The position numbers and the translations under genes are program-made. The notes beneath the pieces were generated by a model. It did not search any database. It had not been told where the DNA came from and was given only the letters and a program-made list of their open reading frames with translations. A stretch of DNA of 40,223 nt from Arthrobacter sp. Bi83 (GTDB lineage Bacteria; Actinomycetota; Actinomycetes; Actinomycetales; Micrococcaceae), in the NCBI RefSeq assembly GCF_918698095.1, contig NZ_CAKKLY010000046.1, positions 1 through 40,223 on the forward strand. The letters are read 5' to 3'. This document shows, piece by piece, positions 24,924 through 32,891 of the stretch; position 1 is the stretch's first letter; each line of letters begins with the position of its first letter.

Positions 24924-25310
24924 CTACTTTTTGGTCGGGCGCGGCGTGGAAGCCTTCGGCTCCTTGGGTGGCAGCCCGGCGACGTAGGAGTAGGCCTTTG
25001 CCACCCAGGCTTTAGCCCGTGCGTCATCGCCGTCGCCCTCGGCGTTCCATACTTCCGGCAGTCCCGTGTAACCGCCCATTGGCCGCTCCGCAGGCCCGAA
25101 GGGAACGGTGCGCTCGGTGCCTTCGAGTTCCTCTCTGTCCGCGTCTCCGAGTTTCACCCCGATGGTGGAGCCGAAGAGGCCCGCGAACATGTTCCCGTTG
25201 ACGAAGGCGCCAAGGTTGCCGAACATCGGCTTGATCACGACCTCGGGGTCCGAGGGCATGACAGTGCGGAAGTGATCCTTGTCTGCCTCTGACGGCTTGG
25301 GCATCTGCAT
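24924..25310 (-). CDS. TfoX/Sxy N-terminal domain protein
   Basis: Protein of 128 aa. The TfoX_N core is visible as VVIKPMFGNLGAFVNGNMFA, then GVKLGDADREEL and MGGYTGLPEVW. In Gammaproteobacteria the domain belongs to a competence regulator, but in Actinobacteria stand-alone TfoX_N proteins have no known role. The lysine-rich tail (PKEPKASTPRPTKK) may bind nucleic acid (inference). The start is ambiguous among ATGs at 25364, 25310 and 25304. 25310 follows GAAGAAG. It is a single gene divergent from the cold-shock gene. Confidence 0.85.
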   Translation of the reverse strand: MQMPKPSEADKDHFRTVMPSDPEVVIKPMFGNLGAFVNGNMFAGLFGSTIGVKLGDADREELEGTERTVPFGPAERPMGGYTGLPEVWNAEGDGDDARAKAWVAKAYSYVAGLPPKEPKASTPRPTKK

Positions 25311-25601
25311 GGCTTCTTCTTCCGGTTTGCGCGGGAGCCCAATGGGCTGGTTTGTGTGAAGCATATTGCGTTCCGAGGGCGCGGGCGAGGTGTTTGTGGT
25401 CCGGGGGAGCTGGGTTGTTCAAGCGGTCCCAGGGTCATCCTCGATCCTGCGCTGACGTGCCCCATTTGGCTTTTGGTCAACGCGGTCCGAAAACCCGTGT
25501 ACAGTAGACATCGTTGTTGTGTTTGTATTTGGTAGTTCAGGCAGTACGCGCGGTCGAAAGTCCGCGTTCTTCTGAAGTAGCGGTTTTGAACACCCCACAC
25601 C

Positions 25602-25644
25602 GGAGGACCCGAAAGTCGGGACTTTTCCTCCACCTTCACGAAGG
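25602..25644 (+). promoter_or_regulatory. Structured 5' leader of the cold-shock gene
   Basis: GGAGGA (25602-25607) pairs with TCCTCC (25626-25631), and inside it CCCGA (25608-25612) pairs with TCGGG (25616-25620). Directly after, CCTTC (25633-25637) can pair with GAAGG (25640-25644), which is the ribosome-binding site. A leader of about 150 nt runs from a TACAGT hexamer (25500-25505). This suggests temperature- or structure-dependent translation, as in other csp mRNAs (inference). Confidence 0.5.
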
Positions 25645-25653
25645 ACAAAAATA

Positions 25654-25857
25654 ATGGCTACTGGTACCGTCAAATGGTTTAACGCTGAAAAGGGCTTCGG
25701 CTTCATTTCCCCCGATGACTCTTCACAGGATGTCTTCGCACACTACTCTGCGATCGCTTCCTCCGGTTTCCGCTCACTCGAAGAGAACCAGAAGGTCTCC
25801 TTCGAAACCGAGCAGGGCCCCAAGGGTCCCCAGGCCGTAAACATCCAGGCTCTCTAA
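25654..25857 (+). CDS. cspA: Cold-shock protein, CspA family
   Basis: Single-stranded RNA/DNA chaperone of 67 aa with one cold-shock domain. RNP1 KGFGFI is at 13-18 and RNP2 VFAHY at 27-31. Trp8 and the surface aromatics needed for stacking are present. The length equals the family norm. The ATG at 25654 has GAAGGA 8-9 nt upstream. It is monocistronic: a strong hairpin terminator follows. The codon choice looks like that of a highly expressed gene, with many TCC, AAG and GTC codons. Confidence 0.97.
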   Translation: MATGTVKWFNAEKGFGFISPDDSSQDVFAHYSAIASSGFRSLEENQKVSFETEQGPKGPQAVNIQAL

Positions 25858-25907
25858 GACTTAGCTTTCAGCTAACTCTTCTGAGTCCGGAACCTTACAG
25901 GTTTCGA

Positions 25908-25942
25908 GCAGGGTCCGTCTTTGACGGGCCCTGCTTTTGTTT
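25908..25942 (+). terminator. Intrinsic terminator of the cold-shock gene
   Basis: A 12-bp stem GCAGGGTCCGTC / GACGGGCCCTGC (one G-U pair) with a TTT loop is followed by TTTTGTTT. It stands about 50 bp after the stop. Confidence 0.9.
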
Positions 25943-25956
25943 AACGCGGGTGTGCT

Positions 25957-26002
25957 GGTTTCGACGGGCTCAACCAGCGGGGTTTCGACAAGCTCAACCG
26001 CG
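25957..26002. repeat. Two GGTTTCGACARGCTCAACC-type repeats
   Basis: Two adjacent copies of the dispersed repeat GGTTTCGAC(G/A)(G/A)GCTCAACC lie at 25958-25976 and 25981-25999. The second overlaps the last codons and stop of the BTAD regulator gene. Other copies are at 28077-28094 (partial), 29139-29163, 31099-31352 (cluster) and 36612-36638. Confidence 0.7.
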
Positions 26003-27796
26003 CTGGCGTCCGGCCAGGAACGCCGTCAAGGCAGGGTTGTCGATCTCCTTCGCCAGCCAGGGCACGGTCTCCGCCGCTGCCGCGTCGCCGAGAACGGCCC
26101 GGTGCGACTGTGCCCGCACCACGAACTCCCGCATCCCGCTGCGGCTCGCCAGTTCGCCCAGCCGCCCCGCGAATTCTGAAGCCCGCGGAGACCGGGCGGC
26201 GATGGCGACTTCGGCCGCCGTGTCCAGCAGCCGGGCCGAATACCAGAGATACCACGGCTTGGGTTCAAGGCCGCGGTTAACCCAGTGTTCCGCGGCCGCC
26301 AGATCGCCGTGCGCCAGGAACAGGCGTGCCTCGGCGCCTGCGGCCAACGCCATGTAGCAGTGGTCGCCGGCCAAGTCGGCCATCACCCAGGACCTGTCAA
26401 TCAGTTCGGCAGCTTCCTCCAGCCGGCCGGCGGCGAGATATGTTTCTCCCCGGACCCCGTCGACAAACGGTTCGAACGCCGTCCAGTGCTCCGCCGCTAT
26501 CCAGTCCAGCGCCCGGTCCAAACAGGCCGCGGCCGCTTCCAACTCGCCTTGAAGCAGACGCACCCGTCCCAGCAGGGCCTCGCTGAACGCCTGCTGCCGG
26601 CGGTTCCCGACGGCTTTGGCGAGCCTTCCGGACTCGGTCAGCGCCGTCACGGCGTCCGCGTACCGGGCCGTGTCCGAGGCCAGCATGCCCTGAATGGCCA
26701 GGATCCTTGACTGTTCGTCGGGGAATCCCTCGGCCGCCACCATCGCCCGGTCAAGCCACCCGGCCGCGCGGTCGGGGACACCGCGTTGCACGGACAGGTA
26801 ACCCAGCTCGCGGTAAGCGGCGGCGGCAGTCCGGGAGGCGCCGTCGGGCCCTTCGGCCGACAACGCCTGGTGCAGGAAGTCCGCCACCTCGGCGCCGCGG
26901 CCGCCCGCCTGGTGGATCAGCGCGCCGGACAGCGTCACGAGGGACTCGGCGAGCAGGTGGCGGTCGCTGGTGCGCTGGGCGAGTACGACGGCGAGCCGCA
27001 GCTGATCCAGCCCCCGGTCCACGGCGCCCGCCGAGAGTGAGGCGCCTCCGGCGTCGAGATAGGACCGGACCGTCGCCCCGGTGGCCGGCATTCCCGGGTC
27101 CGCCGCCGGCGCCGCATCGGACAGTGCCCGCCGGACTTCCGCGGGCATCGGCAGGCCGAGCTCCTGGCGGTAGAGCTCTCCGCATCTGGTCACATGCTCC
27201 CGGGCGCGGCGGTGCTCGCCCAGGGCCACGAACGCCTTGACCAGCACGACGTTGCAGTCCGTGTGGAAGGGATCCCTGTGCAGCGCGAGCGATGCCAGCT
27301 CCACTGCCTCGCCGGGAGCCCCCGTAGCGAGGGCAGCAAGGGAGGCCTCGTAGAGCATGGACTGAACGACGTTTTCCAGCCGGTAGCGCTGGTCCGCCAG
27401 CCACGAGTCGAAGACGGGGCAGTCGGCGAAGGACAGTCCCTCCAGCAGCTGGCCGTCGAGCCGGCGGGGGTCAAGGCCCGGGCTGCTTCCCGAGTCAATC
27501 ACCTCGGCGGCATCGCAGCGCCACGGAGGCTGCACCACCATCCGCAGGGGATCGCCCGCCATCGCAATGCCGTCGAGGGTCCGCCGCAGCTCGGACAGGT
27601 TCCAGCGCAGCGCCCCGAGGGGATCCGCGGCATCCGGAAACAACAGCGAGGCGGTCCGGGAGCGGCCGGTGCCGTCAGCCTGCAGCGCGAGGTAGGCCAG
27701 CACCGCCCAGGCCTTGCGGCCTCTGGGCTGCGGGGGAATTGCGCCAGGGGACTCGATCCGGGGCGGACCGAGGAGCCGGATCCAGGTCTCGGCCAT
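25994..27796 (-). CDS. BTAD-domain (SARP-like) transcriptional regulator with TPR region
   Basis: Regulator of about 600 aa. The N-terminal part (about 1-95) has the winged-helix-like start IRLLGPPRIESPG and WAVLAYLALQADGTGRSRTA with NLSELRRTLDG. The BTAD follows (about 105-225), seen as LLEGLSFADCPVFDSWLADQ, YEASLAALATGAPGEAVELA and CGELYRQELGLPMPAEVR. A long TPR-like array fills the rest. No P-loop ATPase motif is present, unlike large AfsR proteins. The target is unknown. I place the start at the ATG of 27796 (MAETWIRLLG) because TAACAT lies 7 nt upstream and no ribosome site exists. An ATG at 27805 would add three residues. The stop lies in a repeat element. Confidence 0.88.
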   Translation of the reverse strand: MAETWIRLLGPPRIESPGAIPPQPRGRKAWAVLAYLALQADGTGRSRTASLLFPDAADPLGALRWNLSELRRTLDGIAMAGDPLRMVVQPPWRCDAAEVIDSGSSPGLDPRRLDGQLLEGLSFADCPVFDSWLADQRYRLENVVQSMLYEASLAALATGAPGEAVELASLALHRDPFHTDCNVVLVKAFVALGEHRRAREHVTRCGELYRQELGLPMPAEVRRALSDAAPAADPGMPATGATVRSYLDAGGASLSAGAVDRGLDQLRLAVVLAQRTSDRHLLAESLVTLSGALIHQAGGRGAEVADFLHQALSAEGPDGASRTAAAAYRELGYLSVQRGVPDRAAGWLDRAMVAAEGFPDEQSRILAIQGMLASDTARYADAVTALTESGRLAKAVGNRRQQAFSEALLGRVRLLQGELEAAAACLDRALDWIAAEHWTAFEPFVDGVRGETYLAAGRLEEAAELIDRSWVMADLAGDHCYMALAAGAEARLFLAHGDLAAAEHWVNRGLEPKPWYLWYSARLLDTAAEVAIAARSPRASEFAGRLGELASRSGMREFVVRAQSHRAVLGDAAAAETVPWLAKEIDNPALTAFLAGRQRG

Positions 27797-27803
27797 ACGG
27801 CTC

Positions 27804-27809
27804 ATGTTA
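27804..27809 (-). promoter_or_regulatory. -10 hexamer TAACAT for the BTAD regulator gene
   Basis: TAACAT reads 27809 to 27804, 7 nt before the ATG at 27796. This supports a leaderless start there over the ATG at 27805. Confidence 0.35.
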
Positions 27810-27915
27810 CCGCCGCGCTTCTTCGGCGTCTGCGTAGCATCACACGCTTGCTCACACGCCGCCTGGGGACACTGAAATCACCCAATCCACACTCAATCAC
27901 CCGAGGTGCACCACA

Positions 27916-28074
27916 ATGGTACTGCTCATCCTGCTTGTCGGACTCTGGGTTGTCTCGGCCACGGTCCGCTCCGTCGTTCATGACGGACGGGGCCACACTC
28001 CCAGTGTGCGCTCCACCGAACCGTGGAAAGCCGGCAACCTTCCCAGCGTGCCGTTTTCGGAGGCGCGGCTTTAG
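27916..28074 (+). CDS. Small membrane protein, 52 aa
   Basis: Short gene: the first 17 residues (MVLLILLVGLWVVSATV) form one TM segment, followed by a polar tail with HDGRGHTPSVRSTEPWKAG. The N-in signal-anchor topology is typical. GAGGTG lies 9 nt upstream of the ATG. Good third-position GC and a clear start-stop frame support it. Similar 50-60-aa proteins with an 'RSVxxDGRGHTP' tail occur in Arthrobacter-like genomes (recollection, unchecked). Divergent from the BTAD gene. Function unknown. Confidence 0.65.
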   Translation: MVLLILLVGLWVVSATVRSVVHDGRGHTPSVRSTEPWKAGNLPSVPFSEARL

Positions 28075-28103
28075 CCGGGTTTCGACAGGTCTACCGCAAA
28101 ACT

Positions 28104-28148
28104 ACGACGGCGGGAGGCCGGGAGCGTGTCCCGGCCTCCCGCCGTCGT
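28104..28148. terminator. Perfect 20-bp hairpin, likely bidirectional terminator
   Basis: Arms 28104-28123 and 28129-28148 are perfectly complementary, beginning ACGACGGCGGGAGGCCGG, with loop GCGTG. There is no strong T tract. It ends the 52-aa gene and belongs to a hairpin family seen at 34060, 36673 and 39850. 28075-28315 otherwise holds a degenerate GGTTTCGACAGG repeat and no certain gene. Confidence 0.6.
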
Positions 28149-28303
28149 GGCTCCGAAGAGGTGATCAGCCCGCGATGTCCACGGAGCGCGACTCGGCATC
28201 GCTGAGCCGGGCGGCGTCCAGCCCTGAACGGAAAGCTGGCGGCACGGCCCGGCGCCGCCTGACGGCTAGGGCCGCAGCTGCTCGGATGTGCGGCGGCCGG
28301 GAG

Positions 28304-28309
28304 TAGGCT
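28304..28309 (+). promoter_or_regulatory. -10 hexamer TAGGCT for a leaderless mRNA
   Basis: TAGGCT lies 6 nt before the ATG at 28316, with no ribosome site between. Confidence 0.45.
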
Positions 28310-28315
28310 CGATAT

Positions 28316-29119
28316 ATGGCCAGGTGTCTTCCGGGCGGCGACAAAGTTGAGCCGATGGGGAACGAATCCACGATGTCCGTCCGGCTGGATCCGCTGCACT
28401 ATCCGTGGGATCCGCCAGAAGCCTCGGGTGTCGTCCTCGGCGAGGATTTCCTGCCTCTGGGGCTGGCAGCCGACCTAAACGCGGTCCTCTCCGGGGCCGA
28501 CGCGGCACCGCTGGGCGCCCGGTCGCTGGTAGTTTCGATCGGCTCGAACTCCAGCCCTGATGTCATGAGGAGAAAATTCGCAAACTACGGCCAGCCGGTC
28601 AGCAGGATTCTGCCGATGGTCCGTGGCCGGCTACACAACATTGGCGTTGGCCATTCCGCCCACGTGAGCACTGCCGGCTACATTGCGGCCGCCCCGTACT
28701 CCCGGACGGGGAAGTGCACCACGGTCTGGGTGTCGTGGCTTGATGAGGGCCAGTTGCTGGCGCTGGACGCAACGGAGCACAACTACCGGCGGTTGGAGCT
28801 CAACGGGAAGGACTGTGGGCTCGTATTGGACAACGGCGAACGTCCGGCGACCTTTTCGCTCTATGCGTCGAGCTGGGGTGTGCTCAACGATGGCCACGGT
28901 GCGGAGCTTCCCCTGATGGATCAGCCGGCTCTTTTCGGGCTCCTCGCTGGCAGCCTGACCGGGCGGGACCTGGAGGATGAGAAATCAGTCTTCGAAGGTC
29001 CACCTGAACGGGTTGTTGAGCAGTTGGCGTTGGCGTCGGTCCAGGCAGGGGCCAAGGATTGGTTCCGTTCGGCCGGGTTGGTCACACAGGTGGACTTCGA
29101 CTCTGTCCGTGAGGGCTAA
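28316..29119 (+). CDS. Hypothetical protein, gamma-glutamylcyclotransferase-like motifs
   Basis: Protein of 267 aa. The segment LVVSIGSNSSPDVMRRKF (about 75-92) resembles the YGSN glycine loop of GGCT/AIG2 proteins, followed by RGRLHNIGVGHSAHVSTAGY, WVSWLDEGQLLALDATEHNY and LDNGERPATFSLYASSWGVL. These fit a GGCT-like barrel, but the usual catalytic Glu cannot be fixed by eye. Start candidates are 28316, 28355 and 28370. 28316 has TAGGCT 6 nt upstream and no Shine-Dalgarno, so it is preferred. Single gene, convergent with the GGDEF gene. Confidence 0.72.
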   Translation: MARCLPGGDKVEPMGNESTMSVRLDPLHYPWDPPEASGVVLGEDFLPLGLAADLNAVLSGADAAPLGARSLVVSIGSNSSPDVMRRKFANYGQPVSRILPMVRGRLHNIGVGHSAHVSTAGYIAAAPYSRTGKCTTVWVSWLDEGQLLALDATEHNYRRLELNGKDCGLVLDNGERPATFSLYASSWGVLNDGHGAELPLMDQPALFGLLAGSLTGRDLEDEKSVFEGPPERVVEQLALASVQAGAKDWFRSAGLVTQVDFDSVREG

Positions 29120-29138
29120 CCGCGGTTCTCAAAGCCAG

Positions 29139-29163
29139 TGGTTTTGACAAGCTCAACCAGCGG
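29139..29163. repeat. GGTTTTGACAAGCTCAACC-type repeat
   Basis: One copy, TGGTTTTGACAAGCTCAACC, then AGCGGG, sits between the convergent GGCT-like and GGDEF genes, 2 bp before the stop of the latter. Confidence 0.65.
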
Positions 29164-29165
29164 GT

Positions 29166-30677
29166 TCACCACCCGGCGGTGTCTGAGCCTTGCTTTGACC
29201 GCACCGGATGCACGTGCCGTTTCGGTTGGTTCCCCTCGGCGTTGTAGACCTCGTAGCGCGCCTTGCCGCCGAGTTTCGCCGCGTACATGGCGGAATCCGC
29301 CTGCCGCAGCAGCTCAGCGGCGTCGGCCGTTTCGGCGCTTCTCTGGGCCACGCCCATGCTCACGGAGACGGTCAGGGGATGATCGCCGATGAGGAACGGC
29401 TCGCTCAGCGTCTCGTAGATCCGTTCGGCGACGGGCCCCGTGGCGGGACTGCCGTCGTCGTTGTCCAGAACGACGACGGCGAACTCGTCACCGCCCAGCC
29501 TGGCCACCATGTCGTGGCTGCGGACGCTGGCCCGGAGCCGGGCCGCCAGCTGGATGAGCAGGTCGTCGCCGCCCTCGTGGCCGAAGGAGTCGTTGACGTC
29601 CTTGAAGTCGTCAATGTCGATGAACAGGAGGCCCTCGTGCCGCGTCCTGAGGTCGCTGCCGGTTTCAAATGACGCCGCCAGGCGCTCGGTCAGGGCAGCG
29701 CGGTTGGCTAGTCCGGTGAGGGTGTCGTGGGTCGCCCGGTGTGTCAGCGTGCGGTGGCTGTCCTGGAGGGCGGCGGCCATTCCGTTGAACGCGGTGGCCA
29801 ACTCGCCCAGCTCGTCCCGCCTGGCGATGTCGATGCGGTGGCTGTAGTCCCCGGCCTGCAGCTTGTGGACGCCGCGGCGCAGGCTGTTGACGGGACGCAT
29901 CAGGTCCTTGACCATGCGGCGGCGGAAGTACAGGGTGGCGCCGACGGCCAGGATCAACAGTCCCGTCCTGGCGATCAGGAGCAGCTGTTCGAGGTCGCCG
30001 GTGTCAACGAGGCCCCGGTCCAACGTCGCCAGCGACGAACGCTGGATGCCTGCCAGCTGATCGCGCACACCCTTGCTGGCTGCCGCGAAGGCGGGGGTCT
30101 CAGCCACGTGGTTCCCGTCCAGTTCGAGCACCTGGTCTCCCCAGAGGCCGCGTGCCGCCAGCGCCGCCTGCCAGTCCTGGCGCGCGCCGAGGAGCGCGGA
30201 CTGGATGCCGCTGTCCTCGGGATCCGCGAGGACCTCGGCGGCCTTATCGAACTTGTCCGAGATGTCCTTTTGCTGCAGCATGAACGCCTGACGGTTCACC
30301 GGCGCATCGGCCAGCAGCTGATGCCCCAGTTGTTCGTGGTCGTCAACCGCCGCGGCCACCTGCGCGACCTTCCCCGACTCGAGCTGGAGCCGGCCGGCCG
30401 TCGTTTCCATCTGGTGCACCACGGCCCGTACGCCCACAATCGTGACGATCGCGCCCAAGACCAGTGCCAAGAGCATGAAGATGAAGGCCCTGGACCACTC
30501 GCGCTGCAGGCTCCACGTGCGGGCCGGACCTGTTGGGTCCGCCGTCGAAGTGGGGCTTGTCAGATCCGTTGGCGCATCGGCGGCTTCGGCGGGAGCTGCG
30601 CTGGAAAAATCGGCGGGCGTCTTCTCTGGGGCCGTCCCGCGAGGATCGGTTGACCCTACCCCCGGTCCGGTTGTCAT
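29166..30677 (-). CDS. Diguanylate cyclase with HAMP domain
   Basis: Membrane signalling enzyme of 503 aa that makes c-di-GMP from GTP. An N-terminal Pro/Thr-rich cytoplasmic tail (1-55) is followed by TM1 (about 64-86), an extracytoplasmic helical sensor region (87-230), TM2 (about 233-251), HAMP (252-305) and GGDEF. The catalytic GGDEF is intact at 395-399, and the inhibitory I-site RSHD lies five residues before it (386-389), so product inhibition is expected. No EAL domain. The ATG at 30677 lacks a ribosome site and has TAGCCT 6 nt upstream. The C-terminal tail after residue about 480 is variable. Confidence 0.95.
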   Translation of the reverse strand: MTTGPGVGSTDPRGTAPEKTPADFSSAAPAEAADAPTDLTSPTSTADPTGPARTWSLQREWSRAFIFMLLALVLGAIVTIVGVRAVVHQMETTAGRLQLESGKVAQVAAAVDDHEQLGHQLLADAPVNRQAFMLQQKDISDKFDKAAEVLADPEDSGIQSALLGARQDWQAALAARGLWGDQVLELDGNHVAETPAFAAASKGVRDQLAGIQRSSLATLDRGLVDTGDLEQLLLIARTGLLILAVGATLYFRRRMVKDLMRPVNSLRRGVHKLQAGDYSHRIDIARRDELGELATAFNGMAAALQDSHRTLTHRATHDTLTGLANRAALTERLAASFETGSDLRTRHEGLLFIDIDDFKDVNDSFGHEGGDDLLIQLAARLRASVRSHDMVARLGGDEFAVVVLDNDDGSPATGPVAERIYETLSEPFLIGDHPLTVSVSMGVAQRSAETADAAELLRQADSAMYAAKLGGKARYEVYNAEGNQPKRHVHPVRSKQGSDTAGW

Positions 30678-30683
30678 ACGAGG

Positions 30684-30689
30684 AGGCTA
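30684..30689 (-). promoter_or_regulatory. -10 hexamer TAGCCT for the leaderless GGDEF gene
   Basis: TAGCCT reads 30689 to 30684, 6 nt before the ATG at 30677. Confidence 0.45.
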
Positions 30690-30820
30690 GCAGGAGCGGC
30701 ATTCCCGGTGCCGTTGGAACGGACACATTTCGTCCGCGGGTTGTCGTGTGATGACGGCGCCGCACCGCGCGGCCCGAAAGTGGGGGAGACTGGAAGCCAC
30801 TGAAACGAAGGCGGAAGACA

Positions 30821-31081
30821 TTGATTACTCTCCAGCAGGATGCCGAAGGCTTTATCCGGATGAACCGGCACTTTCCCGAAAGCGTCCTGATCTCCATCAC
30901 TTTTGCCGACGGCACAGTAGAAGAGATCGCCGGTGGCCGGCTCAACAAGGCCTACGACGACGCCCTGGCCGAATACCGAGCACAAAACCACCTTGACGCG
31001 AAGGGATTCTCGCGTTCCCCGCAAAAGAAAACCAGCCCCGGAAACAAGATCGACTTCGTAAAGGTCCATCCGGGCATGTGA
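30821..31081 (+). CDS. Hypothetical small protein
   Basis: Protein of 86 aa that I do not recognise. ESVLISITFADGTVEEIAGG reads as a beta hairpin, and RLNKAYDDALAEYRAQNHLD as a helix, with a basic, Pro/Ser-rich tail. No membrane segment. The start is a TTG at 30821 with GCGGAAGA just upstream. The next in-frame ATG is at 30860. The end lies just before the tandem repeat cluster. Confidence 0.6.
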   Translation: MITLQQDAEGFIRMNRHFPESVLISITFADGTVEEIAGGRLNKAYDDALAEYRAQNHLDAKGFSRSPQKKTSPGNKIDFVKVHPGM

Positions 31082-31098
31082 CTGAGCCGAGCCGGGCG

Positions 31099-31352
31099 CC
31101 GCTGATCGAGCTTGCCCCGCTGATCGAGCTTGTCGAGATCCGGCGTCTGCGCACCCGGTTTCGACAGGCTCAACCGGCGTTCCCCACTGATCGAGCTTGT
31201 CCCCGCTGATCGAGCTTGTCGAGATCCGAGTTCTGCGCACCTGGTTTCGACAGGCTCAACCGGCGTTCCCCGGTGATCGAGCTTGTCCCCGGTGATCGAG
31301 CTTGTCGAGATCCGAGTTCTACGCACCCGGTTTCGACAGGCTCGATCAGCGA
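31099..31352. repeat. Tandem cluster of inverted-repeat elements
   Basis: About three tandem units of roughly 86 bp begin at 31119, 31206 and 31291. Each has CTGATCGAGCTTGTCGAGATC-type sequence, then GGTTTCGACAGGCTCAACC, then CCGGCG(TTCCC). TGATCGAGCTTGTCGA pairs with TTCGACAGGCTCGATCA, so each unit can form a hairpin. There are no cas genes, and unit and spacer sequences are not constant enough for a CRISPR array. It is the largest cluster of the dispersed family in this window. Confidence 0.75.
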
Positions 31353-31369
31353 CAACCCCAGTCAGCGGA

Positions 31370-32653
31370 TCAGATCCAATCCTTCCGGCGCAGGGGCGGC
31401 TCTGTCCCGCCCTTCCGCTGCACCAGCACCTGGTTCACACCCGTCAGCCCGTCCTCGAAACCCAGTGCGCTCGCGGCCATGTAGAGGCGCCAGATCCGGG
31501 CCCGGCCCGCGCCGGCGAGCCGCACTGCCTCATCCCAGTGCTCCTCCAGATTTCTCACCCAGGCCCGCAGCGTCAGGGCGTAGTGCCGGCGCAAGGCTTC
31601 GACGTCGAGCACCTCGAAGCCGCCGCCGTCCAGCGCCACAACCATGTCTGAAAGGCTCAGCATCTCGCCGTCGGGGAAGACGTAGCGGGGGATGAAGGAG
31701 TCGGGGTCATCCTCTGTGGGCCCGGCGTTCCACGATATTGCGTGGTTGAGCAGCCGGCCGCCGGGGCGCAGCAGCCCGTGGAGCTGAGAAGCGTAGTGGC
31801 CGATCTGTTCGCGGCCCACGTGCTCTGACATGCCGATGGAGCTGATCGAGTCGAACGGCCCGTCGTCGATATCGCGGTAGTCCTGAACCCGGATGTCCAC
31901 CCGCTCCGTCAGCCCGGCTTCCGCCACCCTCTTGCGCGCCAGTTCCGCCTGTTCGGTGGATAGCGTCACGCCGACGACGTTGACCCCGTAGTGCTCAGCG
32001 GCATGCAGCGCAAAGCTGCCCCAGCCGCAGCCCACGTCCAGGACCCGCATTCCCGGCTTCAGCCCCAGCTTCCGGCAGACCAGATCGAGCTTCGCTTGCT
32101 GGGCTGCCTCAAGCGAGATGCCTTCACTGTCAAACACCGCGCAGGAGTAGACCATCGACGGGCCGAGGACCAGACGGTAGAAGTCGTTGCCGACGTCGTA
32201 GTGGTGCGAGATCGCCGCGGCGTCCCGTTTCTTTGAGTGCCGGTGCCCGTGCTTTTCGACCTTCGCTTCTTCGGGCGGCGGCGCGGGGTTCGGTCCGACC
32301 GCGCCCAAACTGACGGCAGTGGTGAGCAGCGTCCCCAGCTCACGCGCCGTTGGCTTCTTGAAGGGGCCGGGCTCGGCGAACTTGCCGGCGGAGCTCAGCG
32401 CCGCGAAGGTTGCAAAGATGTCGCCGTGAGGATCGATTTCTCCGGCCACGTACGCCCGGCTCAGGCCAAGCTGCCCGGGTGACCACAGGATCCGGCGCAA
32501 TGCCCGCCGCGACGTGAATTCGATAAGCGGTGCGTTTGCCGGGCCTGCTTCCGATCCGTCCCACGCCCGCAGCCGGACGGGGATCTCCTCCGTGCCCAAA
32601 ACAATCGCCAGCGCTTTGGCCAGCCGTGGTGCCACACCCGATGTCTTTGCCAT
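31370..32653 (-). CDS. Cyclopropane-fatty-acyl-phospholipid synthase family methyltransferase
   Basis: SAM-dependent methyltransferase of 427 aa that acts on unsaturated phospholipid acyl chains in the membrane. Motifs: ISHHYDVGNDFYRLVLG at about 148-164, VLDVGCGWGSF (SAM loop) at 204-214, ISSIGMSEHVGREQIGHY with the Glu needed for bicarbonate binding, and LTLRAWVRNLEEHWDEAV. The N-terminal 110-aa domain is of the CFA type. It may make cyclopropane or 10-methyl/methylene-branched lipids; the chemistry cannot be settled without partner genes, and no FAD reductase lies next to it. The ATG at 32653 has AGAGG 9 nt upstream. Single gene. Confidence 0.92.
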   Translation of the reverse strand: MAKTSGVAPRLAKALAIVLGTEEIPVRLRAWDGSEAGPANAPLIEFTSRRALRRILWSPGQLGLSRAYVAGEIDPHGDIFATFAALSSAGKFAEPGPFKKPTARELGTLLTTAVSLGAVGPNPAPPPEEAKVEKHGHRHSKKRDAAAISHHYDVGNDFYRLVLGPSMVYSCAVFDSEGISLEAAQQAKLDLVCRKLGLKPGMRVLDVGCGWGSFALHAAEHYGVNVVGVTLSTEQAELARKRVAEAGLTERVDIRVQDYRDIDDGPFDSISSIGMSEHVGREQIGHYASQLHGLLRPGGRLLNHAISWNAGPTEDDPDSFIPRYVFPDGEMLSLSDMVVALDGGGFEVLDVEALRRHYALTLRAWVRNLEEHWDEAVRLAGAGRARIWRLYMAASALGFEDGLTGVNQVLVQRKGGTEPPLRRKDWI

Positions 32654-32891
32654 GTTCGTCGCCTCTCGTCCGGTGCCTGCCTCAGGCTAGGTCCTGCTTC
32701 ATTGCAGTCCCGTCGCTAGAACCTAAACGTACACAAACCGCGGCGTTCCGGGACAGAGAGACAAACCTGTCCGGTCTTCGTGTCGGTTGGCTGCCGCTCG
32801 CGGCGTTTGTTGTTATGAACTCTGGACCGGGCATTGGGGCGGTGGGATCCTGATCGCACACACTCTCGAAGAGGGAAGCTGGTGGCAGATC

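Noticed and set aside
27194..28306. 370-codon plus-strand open frame
   Set aside because: Antisense to the BTAD regulator, and its tail crosses a perfect hairpin.
28165..28310. Short minus-strand frame ending PPAFRSGLDAARLSDAESRS
   Set aside because: The end sits close to a hairpin and reads plausibly, but there is no convincing start or ribosome site and the upstream part is Arg/Ala low complexity.
31099..31352. Possible CRISPR array
   Set aside because: Units are about 86 bp, made of inverted motifs that recur in pairs, with no constant short repeat, no unique spacers and no cas genes.
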